Below are positions 1-7,400 of a stretch of DNA of 33,937 bases, piece after piece. How positions within the stretch are numbered: position 1 is the stretch's first letter; every line of letters begins with the position of its first letter. A program made the translations under genes and the position numbers. The DNA lies in NCBI RefSeq assembly GCF_003943465.1, contig NZ_RJPR01000003.1, positions 186,478 to 220,414 on the forward strand, in the 5' to 3' direction. This stretch comes from Streptococcus cristatus (GTDB taxonomy: Bacteria > Bacillota > Bacilli > Lactobacillales > Streptococcaceae). The notes below the pieces were generated by a model that was not told the DNA's origin, made no database searches, and was given only the letters and a program-made list of their open reading frames with translations.

Positions 1-795
1 GGTCAGGTTTGCTCGACTTCTCAGCTGTCTCGTTTTGAGCTGGGTGAGTCGGACATGACCCTCTCGAAATTTTTAGATCTCTTGGATAATATTCATGTGA
101 CTCTTGAAAATTTTATGGACAAGGCAAGGAATTTCCAGCAGCATGAGCATGTGGCCATGATGGGTAAGATTATCCCTCTTTACTACTCAAATGACATCAA
201 GGGATTTCAAGACTTGCAAGCGGAGCAGTTGGAAAAGGCCAAGGCCAGCAGTGCGCCTCTTTACTATGAGCTGAATTGGATTTTGATGCAGGGCTTGATT
301 TGTCAGCGAGACAGCCAGTTTCGTATGAGGCAAGTGGATTTAGATAAGGTGGCTGATTATCTTTTCCAAGTGGAAGAATGGACTATGTATGAGCTGATTC
401 TCTTTGGAAATCTCTATAGTTTCTATGATGTGGACTATGTCTATCGTCTGGGCAAGGGAGTCATGGAGCGGGAGGACTACCACAAAGAAATCGGCCGCCA
501 TAAGAAATTGGTCTTGATTTTAGCCCTCAATTGCTACCAGCATTGTTTGGAAAGTCGTTCTTTTGACAAGGCTAGCTATTTTGAGGCTTACGTAGAGAAA
601 ATCATTGGCAAGGGCATCAAACTCTATGAACGCAATGTATTCCTCTATCTCAAGGGTTTTGCGGCTTATCAGAAGGGGCAGAAGAAGCAGGGCATCAAGC
701 AAATTCAGGAAGCTATGCACATCTTTGAAGTGCTGAATTTACCTGAGCAAGTCGCCTATTATCAAGAGCATTTCCATAAGTTTGTAAAAGCATAA
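1..795 (+). CDS. Rgg/GadR/MutR-family transcriptional regulator, 5'-truncated by window edge
   Basis: The frame is open from base 1. The first methionine in the window, at 55, is internal: the 18 codons before it encode the end of a helix-turn-helix (SQLSRFELGES), the usual Rgg N-terminal motif. About 264 codons are visible. Rgg proteins are usually near 285-290 residues, so roughly 20-25 residues lie outside the window. The rest is an all-helical, Tyr/Phe/Leu-rich TPR-like region typical of the Rgg C-terminal domain, which in the family binds short peptide pheromones or mediates dimerisation. By family knowledge it is a cytoplasmic DNA-binding regulator. It sits 78 bp upstream of an MFS exporter on the same strand, so control of that exporter is plausible but unproven. 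I see no convincing short hydrophobic peptide gene in the 78-bp gap; a pheromone gene could lie upstream, outside the window. Confidence 0.85.
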   Translation, partial: GQVCSTSQLSRFELGESDMTLSKFLDLLDNIHVTLENFMDKARNFQQHEHVAMMGKIIPLYYSNDIKGFQDLQAEQLEKAKASSAPLYYELNWILMQGLICQRDSQFRMRQVDLDKVADYLFQVEEWTMYELILFGNLYSFYDVDYVYRLGKGVMEREDYHKEIGRHKKLVLILALNCYQHCLESRSFDKASYFEAYVEKIIGKGIKLYERNVFLYLKGFAAYQKGQKKQGIKQIQEAMHIFEVLNLPEQVAYYQEHFHKFVKA

Positions 796-813
796 TTTCC
801 CAAATATGGGAAA
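796..813. repeat. Perfect 7-bp inverted repeat just after the rgg stop
   Basis: TTTCCCA and TGGGAAA flank AATA directly after the stop codon of the Rgg gene. No T-run follows on either strand, so it is a poor intrinsic terminator. It could be a weak mRNA 3' hairpin or an operator half-site pair for the adjacent regulator. The function is unknown. Confidence 0.4.
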
Positions 814-821
814 AATAAAGA

Positions 822-867
822 ACCTCCCTCCATTCCTGATACAATAGTTTCAGAAATGGAAGGAGGT
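822..867 (+). promoter_or_regulatory. Imperfect inverted repeat bracketing an extended -10 and covering the MFS gene's Shine-Dalgarno
   Basis: The left arm (822-834, ACCTCCCTCCATT) and right arm (855-867, AATGGAAGGAGGT) are complementary at 12 of 13 positions. The pairing continues inwards after one more mismatch as CTGA/TCAG. The right arm contains the AGGAGG ribosome-binding site (861-866) of the MFS gene. Between the arms lies TGATACAAT (837-845), a good extended -10. If that -10 is used, the transcript starts near 852 and lacks the left arm, so the repeat would act as a DNA operator. If transcription comes from rgg read-through, the RNA could fold and hide the ribosome-binding site. Confidence 0.6.
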
Positions 868-873
868 ATTTTT

Positions 874-2052
874 ATGAATCGACATGCAGCACAGCTGATT
901 ACACGGGCTGCTATTAATAAAATTGGGAATATGCTTTATGATTATGGGAATAGCATCTGGCTTGCTTCTTTGGGAGCTCTGGGACAAACGGTCTTGGGCA
1001 TTTACCAGATATCAGAGCTAGTTACTTCTATCTTATTCAATCCTTTGGGGGGAGCCATTACGGACCGCTTTTCCAGACGTAAGGTGCTGATGGTAGCGGA
1101 CTTGATTTGTGCTGGTCTTTGTCTGCTGATTTCCTCTATCTCTAATGACCAGCTCATGATTGGAGCGCTGATTTTTGCTAATGTGGTTCAGGCTATAGCC
1201 TTTGCTTTTTCTCGGCCAGCTAATAAATCCTACATTACAGAGATTGTAGACAAGGAAGACATCGTGGCCTACAATTCTCATCTGGAATTGGCCTTGCAGG
1301 TTATCAGTGTCTCAGCTCCAGTCTTGTCTTTTATCGTGATGCAGTATGCAAATTTGCGCGTGACTCTTCAACTGGATGCGCTGAGCTTCTTTCTGGCTTT
1401 TGCCTTGGTTTACTTTCTGCCCAATCATGAGCCGAGTAAGCAGAAGTCTCCCATCAATCTTGGAAATATCCTGAGAGATATCAAGGAAGGGCTAGTTTAT
1501 ATCCGTCAGCAAAAAGAAATCTTCTTTCTGCTCTTGGTAGCTTCTGCAGTCAACTTTTTCTTTGCGGCCTTTAATTATCTATTGCCTTTTACCAATCAGC
1601 TTTACGGCAAGACTGGCTCTTATGCAACCATTCTGAGTTTGGGTGCGATAGGCTCAATCATCGGAGCTATTTTAGCCAGCAAGGTTAAGGCCAGTATGGG
1701 AAATTTACTTGTAGCCCTACTATTGACCGGTGTTGGAGTCGCAGTCATGGGCATCTCTACCTTGCTACCAGTTCATCCCTATTTTTCTTATTCTGGTAAT
1801 CTTATCTGCGAGCTCTTTATGACTGTGTTCAACATTCATTTCTTCAGTCAGGTTCAGACCAAGGTGGAGCAGCAGTACCTAGGCCGAGTTTTCTCAACGA
1901 TCTACACGTTGGCAATTCTTTTCATGCCTCCTGCGACTTTCCTGATGACGCTTTTGCCAAGTGTTCACACAGCCACCTTTCTCCTACTTGGTCTAGGCGT
2001 AATGAGCTTGGCTTTGATTTCCTACCTTTATCAAAACAAAACATTAAACTAG
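874..2052 (+). CDS. Major facilitator superfamily (MFS) transporter, probable exporter
   Basis: The protein has 392 residues and about 12 hydrophobic segments, as is usual for MFS carriers. The loop between the second and third segments carries a motif-A-like GGAITDRFSRRK stretch. The closest general type is the macrolide/enterobactin-exporter-like MFS group (MefE/EntS-like), so efflux of a drug, peptide or other small molecule across the cytoplasmic membrane is a reasonable guess. The substrate is not readable from sequence. An upstream in-frame ATG at 856 lies before the Shine-Dalgarno. I chose ATG 874 because AGGAGG at 861-866 is 7 nt ahead of it. The gene follows an Rgg-type regulator and ends inside the arm of a large terminator-like hairpin. 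Confidence 0.85.
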   Translation: MNRHAAQLITRAAINKIGNMLYDYGNSIWLASLGALGQTVLGIYQISELVTSILFNPLGGAITDRFSRRKVLMVADLICAGLCLLISSISNDQLMIGALIFANVVQAIAFAFSRPANKSYITEIVDKEDIVAYNSHLELALQVISVSAPVLSFIVMQYANLRVTLQLDALSFFLAFALVYFLPNHEPSKQKSPINLGNILRDIKEGLVYIRQQKEIFFLLLVASAVNFFFAAFNYLLPFTNQLYGKTGSYATILSLGAIGSIIGAILASKVKASMGNLLVALLLTGVGVAVMGISTLLPVHPYFSYSGNLICELFMTVFNIHFFSQVQTKVEQQYLGRVFSTIYTLAILFMPPATFLMTLLPSVHTATFLLLGLGVMSLALISYLYQNKTLN

Positions 2053-2086
2053 GTTGGAGTGATTTCCAACCTAGTTTAATGTTTTG
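2037..2086 (+). terminator. Long perfect hairpin overlapping the MFS stop codon
   Basis: The two arms (2037-2058 and 2065-2086) are perfectly complementary over 22 bp around the 6-nt loop GTGATT. The left arm contains the last codons and the TAG stop of the MFS gene. The right arm ends in GTTTTG and is followed by TCTT, a moderate U-tract. It probably works as an intrinsic terminator, possibly in both directions, although it is longer and more AT-rich than most terminators in this window. Confidence 0.75.
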
Positions 2087-2307
2087 TCTTGCAAATCTTC
2101 AGCTGAGAATTTTTAAATTCATTACCAGCCTAATTTGGCTTAGAACTTTATTTCCAAGCTACTAGTCCAATCGGCTGATAGATTAGGAGCGCTAGAGATT
2201 TGGGTAACTGGTAGAAAAAATTTTTCCATTGGAATGTGCATATAATCATTGTTCCTTGCTAGTAAAAGTAGTATGATGAAGTATAAGCAAAATTAATGGA
2301 GTAAGGA
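2087..2307. other. Intergenic stretch between the MFS gene and the thioesterase
   Basis: I see no coding potential here. A TATAAT (2241-2246) without a good -35 could be the -10 of the downstream thioesterase-HAD pair. A GGAGTAAGGA Shine-Dalgarno region lies directly before the thioesterase start. The rest is AT-rich sequence that I cannot assign. Confidence 0.4.
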
Positions 2308-2712
2308 ATGAAAGATTTTCATTTTGATGCGATTTCAGCATTTGAAAACTATAAAATTGAGGAAGCCAAAGATGGCCATGTTTTAGTAACGACAGAGGTC
2401 GTTCCCTCTTCTCTAAACTATTATGGAAATGCACATGGAGGCTACTTGTTCACCTTGTGCGATCAGATAAGTGGTTTGGTTGTCATTTCACAAGGAGCTG
2501 ACGCTGTGACCTTGCAATCTTCTATCAACTATCTTAAAGCGGCTAAACTAGGCGACATCCTGAGCATTGAGGGGAACTGTGTCCATGCCGGACGGACGAC
2601 TAGAGTGGTGGATGTGGATATTGTTAATCAAGATGGGAAGAATGTCTGCAAGGGGACCTTTACCATGTTTGTCACTGGCGAAAGGGGAGAAAATGCACAA
2701 GTTAGAATATAA
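2308..2712 (+). CDS. PaaI-type hot-dog fold acyl-CoA thioesterase
   Basis: This 134-residue protein is the normal length for a single hot-dog domain. The signature NAHGGYLFTLCD (about residues 41-52) matches the PaaI-type HGG motif that forms the acyl-CoA binding turn, and the Asp within it aligns with the usual catalytic acid. By family it should hydrolyse short or aromatic acyl-CoA thioesters in the cytoplasm. The substrate cannot be told from sequence. The gene is preceded by a GGAG/AAGGA ribosome-binding region. Its 3' end overlaps the next gene by 20 nt in another frame, so the two are probably translationally coupled. Confidence 0.85.
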   Translation: MKDFHFDAISAFENYKIEEAKDGHVLVTTEVVPSSLNYYGNAHGGYLFTLCDQISGLVVISQGADAVTLQSSINYLKAAKLGDILSIEGNCVHAGRTTRVVDVDIVNQDGKNVCKGTFTMFVTGERGENAQVRI

Positions 2713-3454
2713 ACATTATCTTTTTGACTTTTATGGAACACTAGTAGATATCCAGACTGACGAAGATGATCCAACTTTATGGTTGTATCTTTCCCGCATC
2801 TATGCAGCATATGGAGCAGATTATCAGCCAGAAGACTTGAAAAAGAAATATGAACAATTGGTAGTAGAGCAGGAAAACAAGATAGCGCAAGAGAAAAGCG
2901 TTGCCTATCCAGAGGTTGATTTGGTGGCGGTTTTCATTCAGCTTTTGCAGGAAGCTCCAACTAAGCATGAAACCCTGACTCCGCTTCCTGACTTGCAGGC
3001 TTGGGGAGAGCAGTTGGCCGTAACGTTTCGGAGTTTGTCCCGTCGTCAGCTCCATGCCTATCCCAATACCCTGAAAGTTTTAAAGGCTATTAAGGACCAG
3101 GGAGGCGATGTTATTTTGCTCTCTAATGCTCAAAAGGCTTTTACAATGCCAGAAATTGAATTGACGGGTTGTGCCGATTATCTGGACAAAGTTTATATTT
3201 CTTCGGATTATCAGATCAAAAAACCACAAGCAGAATGGTTAGAACTCGTATTGGAGGAGAATCGGTTCAATCCAGAAGATACGGTGATGGTTGGCAATGA
3301 TTTTTCTACGGATATGGCTATTGCTGAAGCTGTTGGAATTGATAGCGTTTTGCTGAACACTTTCCCATACTCAGCTGCAGAGATAAACAATCTCAATAAA
3401 ATGCAGTCCAGAGTCATTACGGATATAGAGGAACTGCTGGGAAATAGGCAGTAA
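2693..3454 (+). CDS. HAD-superfamily hydrolase (haloacid-dehalogenase-like)
   Basis: The frame is open further upstream, but that part is the thioesterase gene read out of frame. I take ATG 2693, with AAAGGGGA 6-7 nt before it, giving 253 residues. HAD motifs are in order: motif I FDFYGTLVD with the nucleophile Asp12, motif II LLSNA near residue 144, the motif III Lys in QIKKP near 176, and motif IV VGNDFSTD near residue 200. Motif I has Tyr where phosphatases usually have the acid/base Asp (DxYGT), a pattern shared with haloacid dehalogenases and some YjjG-like nucleotidases. An alpha-helical cap sits between motifs I and II. The 20-nt overlap with the thioesterase suggests a two-gene operon. 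The substrate is unknown. Confidence 0.85.
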   Translation: MHKLEYKHYLFDFYGTLVDIQTDEDDPTLWLYLSRIYAAYGADYQPEDLKKKYEQLVVEQENKIAQEKSVAYPEVDLVAVFIQLLQEAPTKHETLTPLPDLQAWGEQLAVTFRSLSRRQLHAYPNTLKVLKAIKDQGGDVILLSNAQKAFTMPEIELTGCADYLDKVYISSDYQIKKPQAEWLELVLEENRFNPEDTVMVGNDFSTDMAIAEAVGIDSVLLNTFPYSAAEINNLNKMQSRVITDIEELLGNRQ

Positions 3455-3480
3455 AGGATGCTACGAGGTCTTTGAATGAT

Positions 3481-3546
3481 TTATTCACAGCCAAAACTGT
3501 GGATAACTCGTAGAAACATTACGATTTGATGAAAAATTGTGGATAA
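3481..3546. other. Cluster of three DnaA-box-like 9-mers upstream of tpiA
   Basis: TTATTCACA lies at 3481-3489, and TGTGGATAA (the complement of the consensus TTATCCACA) at 3498-3506 and 3538-3546. Two sites are exact consensus boxes and the third is a common one-base variant. The last one ends just upstream of the position expected for the tpiA -35. Nothing else in this intergenic region explains these repeats. Binding by DnaA is inference from the motif. Confidence 0.6.
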
Positions 3547-3548
3547 CC

Positions 3549-3577
3549 TTTATTAATTTGCTTACTTATGATATAAT
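3549..3577 (+). promoter_or_regulatory. Probable tpiA promoter with extended -10
   Basis: TGATATAAT (3569-3577) is a consensus extended -10. A weak TTTATT (3549-3554) lies 17 bp upstream as a possible -35. Transcription would start near 3584, giving a leader of about 30 nt before tpiA. Confidence 0.7.
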
Positions 3578-3612
3578 AGCCCATATAAATAAAAATAGAA
3601 GAGGTATGTGAA

Positions 3613-4371
3613 ATGTCACGTAAACCATTTATCGCTGGTAACTGGAAAATGAACAAAAATCCAGAAGAAGCAAAAGCATTCGTTGAAGCAGTTGCATCAA
3701 AACTTCCTTCATCAGACCTTGTTGAAGCAGGTATCGCAGCTCCTGCAGTTGATTTGACAACTGTTCTTGCTGCTGCAAAAGGTTCAAACCTTAAAGTTGC
3801 TGCTCAAAACTGCTACTTTGAAAATGCAGGTGCTTTCACTGGTGAAACAAGCCCACAAGTTTTGAAAGAAATCGGTACTGACTACGTTGTTATCGGTCAC
3901 TCAGAACGCCGTGACTACTTCCATGAAACTGACGAAGACATCAACAAAAAAGCAAAAGCAATCTTTGCAAATGGAATGCTTCCAATTATCTGTTGTGGTG
4001 AATCACTTGAGACTTATGAAGCTGGTAAAGCTGCTGAATTCGTAGGTGCTCAAGTATCTGCTGCATTGGCTGGATTGACAGCTGAACAAGTTGCTGCATC
4101 AGTTATCGCTTATGAGCCAATCTGGGCTATCGGTACTGGTAAATCAGCTTCACAAGACGACGCACAAAAAATGTGTAAAGTTGTTCGTGACGTTGTAGCT
4201 GCTGACTTTGGTCAAGAAGTTGCTGACAAAGTTCGCGTTCAATACGGTGGTTCTGTTAAACCTGAAAACGTTGCTTCATACATGGCTTGCCCAGATGTGG
4301 ATGGTGCCCTTGTTGGTGGTGCGTCACTTGAAGCTGAAAGTTTCTTAGCTCTTCTTGATTTTGTGAAATAA
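3613..4371 (+). CDS. tpiA: Triose-phosphate isomerase
   Basis: The protein has 252 residues, full length for TIM. It interconverts dihydroxyacetone phosphate and glyceraldehyde 3-phosphate in glycolysis, in the cytoplasm. The catalytic residues are visible: Lys12 in GNWKMN, His96 in VIGHSERR and Glu168 in [10 protein letters not shown]. The phosphate-binding YGGSVKP and the C-terminal GALVGGASL are also present. An AGAGG Shine-Dalgarno precedes the ATG. Codon use is strikingly biased towards a few preferred codons (GCT/GCA, GAA, CGT, GGT), unlike its neighbours and as expected for a very highly expressed gene. It has its own extended -10 promoter and its own terminator, so it is mainly monocistronic, with possible read-through into the lysin gene. 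Confidence 0.98.
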   Translation: MSRKPFIAGNWKMNKNPEEAKAFVEAVASKLPSSDLVEAGIAAPAVDLTTVLAAAKGSNLKVAAQNCYFENAGAFTGETSPQVLKEIGTDYVVIGHSERRDYFHETDEDINKKAKAIFANGMLPIICCGESLETYEAGKAAEFVGAQVSAALAGLTAEQVAASVIAYEPIWAIGTGKSASQDDAQKMCKVVRDVVAADFGQEVADKVRVQYGGSVKPENVASYMACPDVDGALVGGASLEAESFLALLDFVK

Positions 4372-4386
4372 GAATAACAATAAATG

Positions 4387-4416
4387 GCTTGTCGCCTTAA
4401 AGGTGGCAAGCTTTTT
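4387..4416 (+). terminator. Intrinsic terminator of tpiA
   Basis: GCTTGTCGCC (4387-4396) pairs with GGTGGCAAGC (4402-4411), allowing two G-U pairs, around a TTAAA loop, and five T residues follow. It lies only 20 nt before the GTG start of the next gene, which has no clear promoter of its own. It may therefore act as an attenuator that lets a fraction of tpiA transcripts continue. Confidence 0.85.
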
Positions 4417-4435
4417 AAAAGTTTGGAGATAAAAG

Positions 4436-7400
4436 GTGAAATCAAAGGAACTTATCTATTTGGCCAGCACAGCTATATTGCTAGCAGCAACGGCTAACGT
4501 AGTACAGGCAGAAGAAAATACGCCGACAACCACAGACCCTGAAGTAGCTAAGGCAGAACTTCAAGTAGAAAAGGATCATCAACCTCAGCAGGTAGCCTTA
4601 CCAGAAGCGGTGTCTACTGACCGTCAAGTCAAACAAGAAAGCTCGGTCGCAAAAGCGGAAGCTAGTCCAGTATACAAGGCACCAGAAAATCTGACAGCTG
4701 CTGCTAGTCTGGTCAAGGAGAATGTACCAGAAAATAAAGCGAGTGAACAAGCAAAGGCAGCTGCTTCTGAAGCGATTCAGAATCCAGTAAAGGCTGAGCA
4801 GATTTCCCCAGCGATCAGCGCCAGTCCTGTATCTAAAAAAGGAAGCACTTCTTTTTATAATGCAGCTTCTTCAGCAGGACAAACAGCGCGTGGCAATTCA
4901 CAAGCAGAAATCAAGGGCTCTACCTTTGTGGATGTGAGTAGTCATAACGGCCATATCAGCGTAGAAGACTATCGCCAATTAGCATCCAAAGGTGTCGGCG
5001 GTGTCGTTGTTAAGCTGACAGAAGGAACCCACTATACTAATCCTTATGCTGAGTCTCAGGTTCGAAATGCGCAAGCAGCTGGTTTGCAAGTATCAACCTA
5101 TGCCTTCTCGCATTATACAAATGATGCAGAAGCAAGAGCAGAGGCCCGTTACTATGCTGCTTTTGCTAATAAACTGTCCTTGCCTAAAAATACAGTCATG
5201 GTCAATGACATGGAAGACCCTAAAATGCAAACGGGGATTAACCAGCATACTCAGGCTTGGGCAGATGAAATGCGCAAGCAGGGATATGCAAATCTGATGT
5301 ATTACACGAGCGCTAGCTGGGTTGACCAGAACAACCTACGCCACAAAGGTTCAATCAATACATCCCTTTTTGGCCTTGATAATTTTTGGATTGCTCAGTA
5401 CCCAGCACCTAAGCTGAGTGCAAATGATGCTAAAAATTTGAAGTACAATAGCGGAGCAGGAGCTTGGCAATTTACTTCTCAAGCGCAGCTGCTTTCTGGT
5501 AAGCATGTTTTTGACCAGAGCATTGACTATTCTGGAAGATTTACAGCTAGAGCTACTTTGGTTAAACAACCTCTGACAGGTAAGATTAGTATTCAAAATA
5601 ATAATCCAAAAACTGGCACATTTGATGTTGTTGTTTCCGAAGTTTCCGCACCACATGGAGTTCAGGAAGTTAAACTTCCGACTTGGTCCAGTGAGCGTGG
5701 ACAAGATGATATTGTTTGGTATACTGCAACGAAGCAAGCTAACGGAACTTATAAGCTGACTGTTAATGCTGCCAACCATAAAGGTTCTACGGGCGAATAC
5801 AATGTTCATTTGTATTACGTTCAAGGTGATGGCAAGTTGGTCGGCGTTGGTGGTACAACGACTAAGGTCTCAGTTGCAAAACCAGAAGGTAAGTTGACTA
5901 TTGCCAACAACAATCCAAAGACCGGTACTTTCGACGTGATCGTATCCGAGGTTTCTAGTCCGCAAGGGGTTCGTGAAGTCTTGCTTCCGACTTGGTCAAA
6001 TGATCAAGGTCAGGACGACATCATTTGGCACAAGGCACAGAAACAGTCAGACGGTACTTATAAATTTACTGTCCGTTCTAGCGAGCATAAGAATTCTATT
6101 GGCGACTACAGTGTTCACTTGTACTACGTTCAAGGTGACGGCAAGTTAGTCGGAGTCGGTGGCACAACGACTAAGGTTTCAGTTGCTAAGCCAGAAGGCA
6201 AACTGACTATTGCCAACAACGATCCAAAGACCGGTACATTCGATGTGATCGTGTCCGAGGTTTCCAGCCCGCAAGGCGTTCGTGAAGTACTGCTTCCAAC
6301 TTGGTCAAACGAGAATGGTCAGGATGACATCATCTGGCACAAGGCTCAAAGACAGTCAGACGGTACATATAAATTTACCGTCCGTGCTAGCGAGCACAAG
6401 AATTCTGTCGGCGACTACAGTGTCCACTTGTACTATGTCCAAAACGATGGTAAGATGGTTGGTGTCGGTGGCACAACGACTAAGGTTTCAGTTGCTAAGC
6501 CAGAAGGCAAGCTGACTATTGCCAACAACAATCCCAAGACCGGTACATTCGATGTGATCGTGTCCGAGGTTTCTAGCCCGCAAGGGGTTCGTGAAGTCTT
6601 GCTTCCAACTTGGTCAAATGAGAATGGTCAGGATGATATTATCTGGCACAAGGCTCAAAGACAGTCAGACGGTACATATAAATTCACCGTTCGTGCCAGT
6701 GAGCACAAAAACTCTGTCGGCGACTACAGTGTCCACTTGTACTATGTCCAAAATGACGGTAAGTTAGTCGGTGTCGGTGGCACAACGACTAAGGTGTCCG
6801 TTGCGAAGCCAGAAGGCAAGCTGACTATTGCCAACAACAATCCCAAGACGGGTACATTCGATGTGATCGTGTCCGAGGTTTCTAGCCCACAAGGGGTTCG
6901 TGAAGTCTTGCTTCCAACTTGGTCAAATGATCAAGGTCAGGATGATATTATCTGGCACAAGGCACAGAAACAGTCAGACGGTACATATAAATTCACTGTT
7001 CGTGCTAGTGAGCATAAGAACTCTGTCGGCGACTATAGTGTCCACTTGTACTATGTCCAAAACGACGGCAAGTTAGTTGGCGTTGGTGGTACAACGACTA
7101 AGGTTTCAGTTGCGGCAGGGGAGAAACCACAGGGAAAAATCAGTATCCAAAATAAAAATAATGAAACTGGTGAATTTGATATCGTCGTTTCTGGTGTTGT
7201 AGCTCCAGAAGGTGTCAAAACTGTCTATTTGCCAACTTGGTCCAGTCAAAATGGACAAGATGATATTCAATGGTATACGGCGGAACGCCAAGCTGATGGT
7301 ACTTATCGCAAGCATGTTTATGCAAGAGACCATAAAAATAGCCAAGGCGAGTACAATGTTCACCTATATTACTTGAACAATCGCAATCAGCTGCAAGGAG

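Noticed and set aside
5351..5824. Long open frame on the minus strand opposite the lysin repeats
   Set aside because: It is opposite a well-supported gene, has no start signals, and its length follows from the repeat codon pattern.
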